NCBI GenBank assembly: GCA_963702995.1 | Contig: OY969783.1 | Location: 5,332,001-5,396,000, forward strand | Reading direction: 5' to 3' | DNA length: 64,000 bases | Source of the DNA: MFD04580-c1 sp963702995 | Lineage (GTDB): Bacteria; Planctomycetota; Phycisphaerae; Tepidisphaerales; Tepidisphaeraceae | In this document: positions 1-8,945 of the stretch, in pieces | How positions within the stretch are numbered: the stretch's first letter is position 1 | Layout of the letters: every line of letters begins with the position of its first letter | Made by a program: the position numbers and the translations under genes | Notes under the pieces: model-generated | What the model was told of the DNA's origin: nothing | Database searches by the model: none | Seen by the model: the letters and a program-made list of their open reading frames with translations, nothing else

Positions 1-136
1 ATACCTGCGTTGCTTTTGTCGTGCCACTTGGCTTTCCGTCATCAAGCGTTCTCTTTCCGGTCACATTCATCATTCGTCGAACATCGGGCGATCTGCCTTG
101 ATCGCTCTCCACTGTAAGCGTAAAGTTGCGCCAACG

Positions 137-838
137 ATGACGGGACTGGAACTACTATCTGCTTTCAATAAACTAGGCCTAAAATCGCTGGGCGGCGTAT
201 GGAAGATTCTGGCCGAGATTGTGGATCAGGGAATCCAGACGCATAAACAGACAGATTCTGCTCTGATAAAAGCCAAGTTAAACGCCGTCGCAGCCAAATT
301 GGGCGGACAGGAGCGAACATTAGATTATTTGGTTGCGGCCCTAACTGATGAGCTAGAGCCTCCGCTACGAACCGCCATAGAAGAGCTTGCCTACGCCGTG
401 CAACATCCCGACGATCCACCTCTTCACATCAAAGAGGCCATTGATCAGTTCGCCGCTCGCTTTTCGAGCCTTGAAGACTTTCGGGTCTGGGCGGAACACG
501 AGTTTGGCGAATTTTCCCTCGCTTTGAGAGGGCACGAGACACGCATCAAATCCATGGAGTTGCAAAGTCAAGCTCGGCGGATTGGCCCAGCCGAAAAACA
601 GTACCTGAGAGAGCGGTTTCCAGAGGGATTCCCAAAAGAAATCCTAATCACTGCACAGTTGGGTGATGGTGAGGCAATGGGATTGGCTGTTCAATTCTAT
701 GAGCATCTTTCATCTCGTGGAATGAAGACGTTGCCTATCGGGGAAACTCCGTTCAAGCCGCAGGATGCTGGACAGGTTTTCGTCGATGCCGCAGATACCC
801 CCGCGCGGATCCGCGTAAACCGAAAGAAGTTTCGCTAA
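137..838 (+). CDS. hypothetical protein, 233 aa
   Basis: Open frame of good codon quality. The reading frame is open from a TTG at 98, but the ATG at 137 gives a more ordinary N-terminus (MTGLELLSAFNKLGLKSLGG). The protein is mostly helical and charged with no signal peptide or membrane segment, so it is probably cytoplasmic. A middle segment rich in Glu and Leu (about residues 70-170) could form coiled or bundled helices. I recognise no family and assign no function. Base composition is a little more AT-rich than the genes after 2 kb, which may mark accessory DNA together with the adjacent toxin-antitoxin pair. Confidence 0.6.
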   Translation: MTGLELLSAFNKLGLKSLGGVWKILAEIVDQGIQTHKQTDSALIKAKLNAVAAKLGGQERTLDYLVAALTDELEPPLRTAIEELAYAVQHPDDPPLHIKEAIDQFAARFSSLEDFRVWAEHEFGEFSLALRGHETRIKSMELQSQARRIGPAEKQYLRERFPEGFPKEILITAQLGDGEAMGLAVQFYEHLSSRGMKTLPIGETPFKPQDAGQVFVDAADTPARIRVNRKKFR

Positions 839-1239
839 ACTGTTTTCAATTCGATGACGTTATCGCCGTCATTGCTCATTGTAAGTGTTGTCTTTCCCAA
901 TCCGTGGGCATGCGAGCCGCAGCATGAGTGACGGACTGTCAGCCCGGAAAGCAGGCTCTGCGGCAATTTGGCTGGAAGCCTTCGAAATTCGCTCAAAAAC
1001 GCGGTTGGGAGTTCTACTGGTGTCCCGCTGGCTCCAATCAACTTCGCGAAGACGGCATATGTTTTGTGGCATCTACATTATCAGTTGCGGCCAATAGTTT
1101 ATGGCATGCGTCCCGCTTCAAACGCTCCGCAGATGCCTCGTCGAAAACAAAGACTTGCGCGTGGCGGTGAGCGGGATTTGAACTCATCTCTTTTGCCGCT
1201 TACTTCCTCAGAGTTTCGTGCCGAAGTGACTCTTGGACG
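839..1239. other. intergenic stretch without a convincing gene
   Basis: About 400 bp between the hypothetical gene and the toxin remnant. Short open frames exist on both strands but none has a ribosome binding site plus recognisable protein. A segment at 1161-1190 on the minus strand resembles a tRNA 3' end (GTTCAAATC then CACCGCCA), but no matching 5' half is present. Confidence 0.4.
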
Positions 1240-1550
1240 CTACTGCGCTTGCCGGGCACCATGGCGGAAGGACACGATCGTCACTCGTTCTTTCACTTCG
1301 TCTACCGTGTAGAAGACCAAATAGTTCGCCTCAAAGACCATTCGGTAGATGCTGGTCCCGTGCTCGCGGGACTGACGCTCGTCGAGCGTGTGAAGGCGAG
1401 GCATCAACTCCAAGTCGTCGATGCCTTCAGCAATCGATTCGACCAGCGGGCCGCATTCATTGGAGCTTGGCGATCAATGGCAATGAACCGGATTTGACGC
1501 TCGATTTCGGTCCATGCTTCGTCAGCAATTTCGACGATGAAATGTTTCAT
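1240..1550 (-). pseudogene. ParE/RelE-type toxin, frameshifted
   Basis: The ATG at 1550 overlaps the antitoxin stop (ATGA), the usual coupling in type II toxin-antitoxin operons. The first frame reads MKHFIVEIADEAWTEIERQI and runs to about 1445. The frame two bases on then reads EGIDDLELMPRLHTLDER and ends in YRMVFEANYLVFYTVDE plus a VTIVSFRHGAR tail, typical of the ParE/RelE fold, where these toxins cleave mRNA or poison gyrase. A single missing G near 1441-1448 would restore one frame of about 104 codons. As written the toxin is truncated and probably inactive, but a sequencing error is equally possible. The choice between ParE and RelE is not resolved. Confidence 0.75.
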
Positions 1551-1849
1551 GCGGGGTTGGAACCCAGATCAAGCCCCAATTCGCTGGCGAGTTTTTCAAT
1601 GGCAGCACGAGCAGGACGGGTGCGCCCTTCCGCTGCGTCAGCAAGCCCGCGCTTAATCGAAGCCATGACTTCAAGCGCCTCAATTCTCTCCGCCATTTCA
1701 TCAAAAACACGGGGGGCCATGATGACGCCCTTTGCCTCACCGTTGACGGTTAGAACCTCGATAGCCCCCGTTTCTGCCAAACGGTCCAAATGGGCTCTCG
1801 CGTTAGCCCGGAAATCACTTAGCTTGCGAATGTCGCTAGTGCGGATCAT
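1547..1849 (-). CDS. Phd/YefM-family antitoxin
   Basis: 100 aa. The N-terminal half (MIRTSDIRKLSDFRANARAH, then a VLTVNGEAKGVIM strand) matches the Phd/YefM DNA-binding fold, in which a dimer binds the operon promoter. The C-terminal half is helical and rich in Ala, Glu and Arg, as expected for the segment that wraps the toxin. The gene sits directly upstream of, and overlaps, the ParE/RelE-type ORF, so it is the antitoxin and probable autorepressor of this pair. A near-palindrome lies just upstream at 1871-1886. The antitoxin is intact although its toxin partner is frameshifted. Confidence 0.85.
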   Translation of the reverse strand: MIRTSDIRKLSDFRANARAHLDRLAETGAIEVLTVNGEAKGVIMAPRVFDEMAERIEALEVMASIKRGLADAAEGRTRPARAAIEKLASELGLDLGSNPA

Positions 1850-1870
1850 GGGAAACCTCGAAAAACGACC

Positions 1871-1886
1871 ATACCAAATTTAGTAT
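1871..1886. promoter_or_regulatory. near-palindrome upstream of antitoxin, candidate operator
   Basis: ATACCAAATTTAGTAT is a 16-bp inverted repeat with 14 of 16 positions symmetric, located 22-37 bp upstream of the antitoxin start. Phd/YefM proteins repress their own operon through such sites, so an operator is a reasonable inference. No binding evidence is available. Confidence 0.4.
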
Positions 1887-2185
1887 CCTGCTAATCGGCC
1901 TAATTTTCCAATCAAATCTTCGAATCAACGAGCTTTTCTGAATCAAAGATGCTCCAAGCGCTTCTCTCCGCTGCCGCAAGGTCAGCCCACTACTGCACTA
2001 CTGGCCAGGGCTGAGCGACTCCTCCCAATCAAGCTGGCAGGCAAACCCCGAAATCCGCTCAAAAGTGCCCCGGGGCACCGATGCGGACGGCACAAGGAAT
2101 GTGCCTGTCACCTCGTGTTTCTTCGTTCGGGGAGCGTTGCGTTAGAATTCAACAGGCGCCCCGATTCCGCCGTAACGGAGAGACG

Positions 2186-4390
2186 ATGCCCCCTCACTTC
2201 GCCTGTCTACTGGTCCCCTTGCCGCCACTGCTTGCCGCCGGAACCGGCGTGTCGGCGATGCCGGTGATGATCCTTGTCCTCTGCCTGATGGCGATTGCCT
2301 ATCGATATTACAGCGCCTTCTTGGCCGCCAAGGTCGCGGCGCTGGATGATTCACGGGTCACGCCGGCTGTCCGGCTGGACGACGGGCACAATTACGAACC
2401 GACGAACAAGTGGGTGCTCTTCGGCCATCACTTCGCCGCCATCAGCGGCGCCGGGCCGTTGATCGGGCCGGTCCTGGCGGCCCAGTTTGGGTACTTGCCG
2501 GGGCTGCTCTGGATCGTGATCGGCGTCTGCCTGGGCGGAGCGGTGCAGGATTTCCTGGTGCTGGCGGCGAGCCTTCGGCGCGACGGGCGAAGCCTGGCGA
2601 AAATCGCCTACAGCGACATCGGCCGCACCGCTGGGACGGCCGCCACGATCGCCATCCTCTTCATCCTCATCATCGCGCTGGCGGGGCTGGGCAAGGTGGT
2701 GGTGATGGCGCTGGGGGGCGAAACCGTCAAGTTCCGGGTGGGCGAGCTTCGAGTCGGCGAGGAACTCAAATCGACGCCCGGCCCCAACGGGACATTCGAC
2801 TACATGGTGCCGGCAAATGCGACGCTTCAGCGAGCGGATGGCGCGACGACGTACGAGGAGCCGCTGATGCTTCGGGCGAAGTCGGCCCTGAAGCCCGGCC
2901 TCATCATGCCGGGCGCGGCGACGTATACGCTGCCCGCGGGGATCGTCCGCCGCACGCGCGGCTCGGCGTGGGGGACGTTCACGATCGCCGCCACGATCCC
3001 GATCGCGATCTTCATCGGGCTATACATGTACAAGATCCGCCCCGGCCACGTGGTCGAGGCGTCGCTCATCGGGGCCGTACTGACGCTGGGGGCCACCGTC
3101 GCGGGAAGCTGGGTGGCGACGCATCCAATCGGGGAGTACTTCACGCTGACATCAATGCAGGTCACGTATGCGATGGCGATCTACGGGTTCGTCGCGTCGG
3201 TGCTGCCGGTCTGGTTCTTGCTCGTCCCGCGGGACTACCTGTCGAGCTTTCTCAAGATCGGGACGATCGCGCTGCTGGTGATCGGGACGCTCATCGCCAA
3301 CCCCAAGTTCGAAGCGCCGGCGATCAATCACGTCTTCATGTCGGGCGGGCCGACGGTGACCGGGACGATCTTCCCCTTCCTGTTCATCACGATCATGTGC
3401 GGCGCGATCAGCGGCTTTCATTCGCTGGTGAGCAGCGGCACGACGCCGAAGATGGTCAAGAAAGAGGGGGACGCCCGGATGATCGGCTACGGCGCGATGC
3501 TGATCGAAGGGCTTGTGGGCGTGGTGGCGATCATCGCGGCGTCTTCCCTGCCAGTGCGGGACTATTACGCGATGAACACCGACCTGGAAAAGGCCCCGGC
3601 CTTCCACGATCGCATCCTGGCGGTCGCAGGAGCAGGCGGGGTGGAGCACATCGGCGATTACGAGCGGCTGACGCAGGAATCGCTTCGCGGCCGCACCGGC
3701 GGGGCGGTCACGCTGGCCGTCGGCATGGCCCAGATCTTCTCCAACTCGATCGCCCGCTTCGGCGCCGGCGCGACCTCGGCCATGGAATCGATGTGGAAGT
3801 ACTGGTTTCACTTCGCCATCATGTTCGAGGCGCTGTTTATCCTGACGACGATCGACGCCGGGACGCGCATCGGCCGCTTTTTGGTGCAGGAGGTGGCGGG
3901 GAAGATCCATCCGTCGCTGGGGCGGTCTCGGTCGTGGTTCAGCGCGATCCTCTGCACGCTGATCGTGGTGGGCGGATGGACGTACTTCCTGAACAGCGAC
4001 AACTTCGCAACCGTCTGGAAGATGTTCGGCATTGCCAACCAAACGCTGGCGATCATTGCGCTGACCGTGGTCACGGCGTGGCTGGTGAATGAAGGGCGTG
4101 CCCGGTACGCGTGGGTGACGCTGATGCCGTTGCTGGTCGTGATGACGACCACGTCCACGGCCGCTGGGCGCACGCTTGCCGGGCTGATTGATGGCATCCG
4201 AACGCAGCTCGGCAACCCGGCGGGCGCGGATCGCTCGATCGCGCTGACCAACGCGACCATCCAGGCGGGGCTCATCCTTGCCATGCTCACCTGCACCCTG
4301 ATCGTTCTGGCGGCCGCCGCGCGCCGGATCTGGACGGTCTTGGCCCGGCAGTCGCCGGCGCCGGCGTTCGAGCCCGCGATGGCGACCTGA
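2186..4390 (+). CDS. cstA: carbon starvation protein CstA-family transporter
   Basis: About 734 aa inner-membrane protein with many hydrophobic segments. The N-terminal block with GHHFAAISGAGPLIGPVLAA and QFGYLPGLLWI is the signature of CstA/BtsT transporters, which import peptides or pyruvate when carbon is scarce. Further CstA features are FHSLVSSGTTPKM and FEALFILTTIDAGTRIGRF. A polar insert of about 60 residues after the fourth hydrophobic segment (roughly residues 175-240) probably forms an extracytoplasmic loop. I chose the ATG at 2186 because GGAG lies 5 bases upstream. The upstream extension to 2081 is Arg-rich and unlike the family. Substrate (peptide or pyruvate) cannot be told from sequence. 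Confidence 0.93.
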   Translation: MPPHFACLLVPLPPLLAAGTGVSAMPVMILVLCLMAIAYRYYSAFLAAKVAALDDSRVTPAVRLDDGHNYEPTNKWVLFGHHFAAISGAGPLIGPVLAAQFGYLPGLLWIVIGVCLGGAVQDFLVLAASLRRDGRSLAKIAYSDIGRTAGTAATIAILFILIIALAGLGKVVVMALGGETVKFRVGELRVGEELKSTPGPNGTFDYMVPANATLQRADGATTYEEPLMLRAKSALKPGLIMPGAATYTLPAGIVRRTRGSAWGTFTIAATIPIAIFIGLYMYKIRPGHVVEASLIGAVLTLGATVAGSWVATHPIGEYFTLTSMQVTYAMAIYGFVASVLPVWFLLVPRDYLSSFLKIGTIALLVIGTLIANPKFEAPAINHVFMSGGPTVTGTIFPFLFITIMCGAISGFHSLVSSGTTPKMVKKEGDARMIGYGAMLIEGLVGVVAIIAASSLPVRDYYAMNTDLEKAPAFHDRILAVAGAGGVEHIGDYERLTQESLRGRTGGAVTLAVGMAQIFSNSIARFGAGATSAMESMWKYWFHFAIMFEALFILTTIDAGTRIGRFLVQEVAGKIHPSLGRSRSWFSAILCTLIVVGGWTYFLNSDNFATVWKMFGIANQTLAIIALTVVTAWLVNEGRARYAWVTLMPLLVVMTTTSTAAGRTLAGLIDGIRTQLGNPAGADRSIALTNATIQAGLILAMLTCTLIVLAAAARRIWTVLARQSPAPAFEPAMAT

Positions 4391-4581
4391 TCGCCACCGC
4401 GGCCTGGCCGTCTTTTGCGGCGATCGCACGCTTTCGTGTGCGGCGACATCAACTGGAGATTGCGATGCTCGGTCGTCGAGTCCGGCGACTGCCGGCTTCC
4501 TGACGGGGCAGGGTAGTTGTGGGGTCTCCTCTTGAGCCGTTCCGGGCCATATCGCAGATGCGCGAGGAGAGTATCCGAGGC

Positions 4582-4649
4582 GCCGCCGGTGCCCTTACCG
4601 GCGGGCCTTCTGCACGGTCGGCAACACCGCCGGTGAGGGCACCGGCGGC
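4582..4649. repeat. long inverted repeat (REP-like hairpin)
   Basis: Two 23-bp arms at 4582-4604 and 4627-4649 are complementary with one mismatch and flank a 22-bp loop. Each arm is itself partly palindromic (CCGCCGGTG ... CACCGGCGG). It lies in the 370-bp gap between cstA and the TPR gene and has no T-run, so it looks more like a REP-type element than an intrinsic terminator. I see no gene in this gap. Confidence 0.6.
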
Positions 4650-4760
4650 AATTATTCGCGGGCGGTAACCCGCTGTTTTCGATGGAGCGAGCCGCTGGCC
4701 GGCGACACCCTCGCCCTCTTTACGGCAGTCCGCGGCGGCCGCCGGCCGATAATTCGAGAG

Positions 4761-6145
4761 ATGCGCGACCCCGTGGAAAAACTGCGATCCGGCATCGCCT
4801 TGCAGCAGCAGGGGCGGGCTGCCGAGGCGGAGGCGGCCTATCGTGAAGTGCTGGCATGCGGCCCGGCCAACGCCGATGCGATGCACCTGCTGGGCGTGCT
4901 GCGGCATCAGGCGGGCGATCAGGAGGACGCCCGCCGGTTGATCGGCCGGGCGATCGCGTTGAACCCGTCGGCCGCCGTTTATCACAACAACATGGGCGAG
5001 GCGCTTCGCGCCGCCGGCAAGTTGATGGAGGCGCTGGTCGCCTACGCGAAGGCGATCGAGCTGCGCCCGATCTACCCCGATGCCTACAGCAACCTGGGCC
5101 TGACGCTGGCCGACCTGGGCCGGCCCGCTGACGCGCTCCCGATGTACGCGGCCGCACTCGAGCAGGACCCGGCCCACCCGCGGGCGCGGTGGAACTTGTC
5201 GCTCGCGTTGCTGCTGCTGGGCGACTGGGCCAACGGGTGGCGGCAATACGAATCGCGCTGGTCGTTCCCGGAGTTCCCTTCGCCGCGGCGCTCGTTCGAT
5301 CGGCCGCCGTGGGACGGGTCGAGCCCGGCGGGCCGGACGATCCTGCTCCATTGCGAGCAGGGGCTGGGCGATTCGATCCAGTTCATTCGCTTTGCGTCAA
5401 CCCTGGCGGATCGCGGCGCGCGCGTTGTTGTGGAGTGCCCGGCCGCTCTGACAGGGCTCGTCAACTCGGTGCGCGGCGTCGCCTCGGTGGCCACCAGTGG
5501 CGGGCCGCTTCCGGCGTTCGATTGTCATGCGCCGCTGCTGAGCATGCCCCTCTTGCTCGGCATCACGCTCGACGCCGTGCCGGCGGCCGTGCCCTATCTG
5601 TCAGCCGACGCGCCGACCCTGGCACGCTGGCGAAATCGGCTGGCGGCCCTCGGCGATGACAATCTGCGCGTCGGCCTCGTCTGGGCGGGGAGCCCGACGC
5701 ACGGCAACGACCGCAACCGCTCGATCGCGCTGAGCGATCTGGCCCCGTTGGCCGGCGTTCCCGGCGTAACCTTCGTCTCGCTACAGAAAGGGCCGGCGGG
5801 CGCTGCGGCGACTGCCCCTCCCGAGGGCATGCGGTTGATCGACCTCGCGCCGAGCTGCACACGCTGGCCGACACGGCGGCCGCGATGCGGGAGCTCGACC
5901 TGGTGATTTCGGTCGATACCGCCCTCGCACATCTGGCCGGCGCGACGGCCACGCCGGTCTGGGCGATGATCCCGTTCGCCCCCGACTGGCGCTGGCTGCT
6001 CGGCCGCTCCGATTCCCCCTGGTATTCGACGATGCGCCTGTTCCGCCAGCCCGCCGCCGGCGCTTGGCGGCCGGTCGTTCAGCGCGTCGCCACCGCCCTG
6101 GCCGCCGAGGCCCGCCGGAAGCGGCCCGCGCGGGCCGCAGGCTGA
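4761..6145 (+). pseudogene. TPR protein with glycosyltransferase-9-like C-terminal domain, frameshifted
   Basis: The N-terminal ~150 residues hold about four tetratricopeptide repeats (for example AEAAYREVLACGPANADAMH and VYHNNMGEALRAAGKLMEAL), a protein-interaction scaffold. From about residue 190 the sequence follows the GT9/heptosyltransferase-like fold often fused to TPRs: LLHCEQGLGDSIQFIRFAS, then LRVGLVWAGSPTHGNDRNRS. The frame breaks near 5850. The frame two bases on continues as LHTLADTAAAMRELDLVIS and VDTALAHLAGATATPVW, the conserved end of this domain, and stops at 6145. One lost G in CCGGAG would explain the break. Sugar donor and acceptor are unknown. Confidence 0.8.
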
Positions 6146-6234
6146 CCGCTTCCTTCCCTTTGGGCGATCGCCTGTGGTAGTGTTCGTTCGTGGCGAATTC
6201 CTGAACGCGAGCGGACGAAAGGGGCGGCCGACCG

Positions 6235-8873
6235 ATGCAAGGCGGGCGCAACACTGACCAGCCGGGGGAGTTCTCGCTGTCGGCCCGGCCCGCGTTGGGG
6301 GCGGCTCTCCTCTTTGCGATCGGCATCGGACTGCACGCAGCGCTCCCTCCCTGCCCGATTGCCTGGCTGGCCGCGACGGCCACCCTGACGCTTCTTTCCA
6401 TGGCGTTCGCGCGGCGGCCGGTGCTTTGTTCACTTTGCCTCGCCGCGGGCGTCGCCTTCAGCGGCGTACTCGCGGCCCAGCTCGGTGAAAGCTTCTTCCC
6501 CCGGCGCCATATCAGCGAATTGTCGGGGGAGACGCCGCGGCTGGGGGAGTTCGAGCTTCAGATTGATGAGCCGCCGCGAATCATTGCCAACCCTTTCGAC
6601 CAGCGCCGGGCGATGCCGCCGCGCCAGGTGGCCCTGGCGCGGGTGACGCGCATCCGGGCCTGGGGCGGGTGGGCGCCGGCGACCGGCGACGTCCAGCTTC
6701 AGATCAGCCAGCCGCACCCGCGACTGGCGGCCGGTCAGACGATCCGCGCCCTGGGGATGCTCCAGCGGCCGGCCGCCGTTATGAACCCGGGCCAGTTCGA
6801 CTGGGCCGGCTACTATCGCGCGCAGCGAATCCTCGCCACGATCTCGATCCATCGCCCTGACAACCTGCGGATCATTCGGGAAGGGCGGGCCTCGATCCTC
6901 ACCCGCGCCAGGGAACGCGTGCGGCAACTTCTGGCGGACGGTTTCACGTTCGATCGCTCGCTCGACCATGCGCTGCTTCGGGCGTTGCTGCTGGGGGATC
7001 GCGACCCGCAACTCCGCGACGTGCAGGAGCAATTTCAGGCCAGCGGCACCAGCCATCACCTGGCGGTCAGCGGTCTGCACGTGGCGGTGATGGGCGGCAT
7101 CGTCCTGTTCATCTGCCGCGCCCTGTGCCTGCGGCCGCGGGTTTCGCTGGGCGCGACACTCGCCTTCGTCATCGGTTATGCCTTCATGGCGCTTCCCTCC
7201 CCGCCGGTCATTCGGGCCGTCCTGCTCAGCGCCGCGTTCGGGCTTGGCACGCTGGCGCGGCGGTTGAACCGACCGCGCCCAGCTCCTATCGGTCACGGCG
7301 CTGGCGATGCTCGCCATCGACCCGATGGAGCTTTACAACGCTGGCTTTCAGCTCGGGTTTGGAGCGGTGCTGGGGATGATCCTCTACGGGCGCCGCGTGG
7401 CGGCCCGGATCAAGCGCCGCGTGACGGACCGGGACGTTGAAGTCGCAAGCCGGTTGTCGCGGATGACGACCGGGGCGACGGTCCGCCGGCGCGTCAAGCA
7501 GTGGCTGATCGACGGGTTCGCCTACGGACTGGTCGCGTGGGCCTTCTCGGCGCCGGTGATCGCCTATCACTTTGAGCAGCTCAACCCGTGGTCGATCCCG
7601 GCCGGGATCTTCCTGGCGCCCATCGTCTTCGTGGCGCTGGTCGGCGGGATGGCCAAGGTCGTCCTGACGGCGCTCTGGCCGCCGCTGGCGGCGGTGTGGG
7701 CGTGGCTCGCGTCGCAGCCGGTTGAGCTCACGCGATGGCTGGTCGGCCTGCTGGCACGCCTCCCTCACGCCGACATCGCGTGGCCGCGGCCGTCGGCCGG
7801 ATTGATCGCGGCGTACTACGCCCTTTTGCTCCTGCCGTTCGTCCCCGGCGCCCTCGCGCGATTCCGCGGGCGGCCGAAGCCGGCACCGTTGCCTGAAGGC
7901 GAGAGCCCTCCCCCTCGCTCAAAGAGATGGGCTCGCCGTGCCGTGATGCTCGGGCCGGTCGCGGCGCTGGCCCTGTTTGGCTCGTTGCCTTTCGTCGGTG
8001 GCGCAGCGGCCGGGCGATGTGGCGCAGGCGGCCGGGGAACTTCGCATCACGGTGTTATCGGTGGGGGCGGGGCAGTGCGTCGTCGTCGAGCCGCCGGGCG
8101 ACGAAGTCTACCTGATTGACGCCGGCTCCAGCTCGCTGGCCGACCCGCTCCACAGTTGCCTTGCCCCGTTCCTGCGCCATATCGGCAAGCGGCGGGTCGG
8201 GGCGATCTTTCTCAGCCACGGCGATTTCGATCACATCGGCGCGGCGGCCGAACTGGTCACCGGATATGAAGCGCGCGACGTCTTCACCAGCCCCCACTTC
8301 CGCCGCCATGCGCCCGAGAGCGCCCCGTGCGAGGCACTACTCGATTTGCTCGACAAGGCCGGGCGCGGCCCGAGGTTGATCGTGCGCGGCGATCGGGTGG
8401 CCCTGCCCGGCGGCGCGGTGATCGACGTCCTGTGGCCGCCGGCGGACTGCGACTTCAACTCCAACGATACCGGGCTGGTCTTACGCCTGCGTTTCGGCGG
8501 CCGCTCAATGCTGTTCCCAGCCGACATACAGTCGGCGGCGCAGCGTGAGCTATTGGCGGCCCCCGGTGGGCTTAAGAGCGACATTCTTCTCGCACCGCAT
8601 CACGGCAGTGGCGAATTGACGACGACCGACTTCGTTCGGGCCGTCTCTCCGACCGTCATCCTGAGCTCCAATGCCCGGTCGCTCACGAACAAGCAGCGGG
8701 ACTTCGAGACCATGATCGGAGGGCGCCCGCTGCTGCGGACGAGCCGGTGGGGCGCGATAACGGTGACGATTCGGGCCGACGGGTCGCTTCGCGTGACGCC
8801 TTTCGTTGACGGGGCAGGCCTCCCGACGGCGAAGCAAGGCGTCACGATCGCCGCGCCGCGCGCATCAAGGTAG
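6235..8873 (+). pseudogene. comEC: ComEC/Rec2 DNA-uptake channel, split over three frames
   Basis: Inner-membrane channel for transforming DNA. Segment one (6235 to about 7278) holds the N-terminal membrane/OB-like region and the Competence-domain motif GTSHHLAVSGLHVAVMGG. Segment two (about 7280-8005) continues with LSVTALAMLAIDPMELYNAG and more membrane helices. Segment three (to 8873) is the C-terminal metallo-beta-lactamase-like domain with LSHGDFDHIGA and LAPHHGSGE. Each break fits one extra base, near 7277-7281 (CCC run) and 7999-8012. Together the parts give about 880 residues, a normal ComEC architecture. GAAAGGGG lies upstream of the ATG. A functional gene hidden by assembly indels is quite likely. 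Confidence 0.88.
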
Positions 8874-8945
8874 CAGCCACACTCCGTGTGGCGTGGCCCT
8901 ATTCATGAAGGTGGAAGAAAGGCGCGGACGGTACGCGTGTGCCTG

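Noticed and set aside
1161..1190. tRNA-like 3' end on the minus strand (TTCAAATC then CACCGCCA), possible tRNA-Ser end or attachment site
   Set aside because: The spacing from T-loop to CCA is two bases short and there is no complementary 5' acceptor arm or anticodon arm within 100 bp.
1233..1883. 216-codon open frame on the plus strand
   Set aside because: It is the shadow of the antitoxin and toxin genes on the other strand, which have clear family matches and the ATGA overlap.
3152..4429. 425-codon open frame on the minus strand over cstA
   Set aside because: Arg/His/Gln-rich translation typical of an antisense frame in high-GC DNA; the plus strand encodes an evident transporter.
4582..4649. 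Rho-independent terminator for cstA
   Set aside because: The stem is long but no T-tract follows and it lies nearly 200 bp after the stop.
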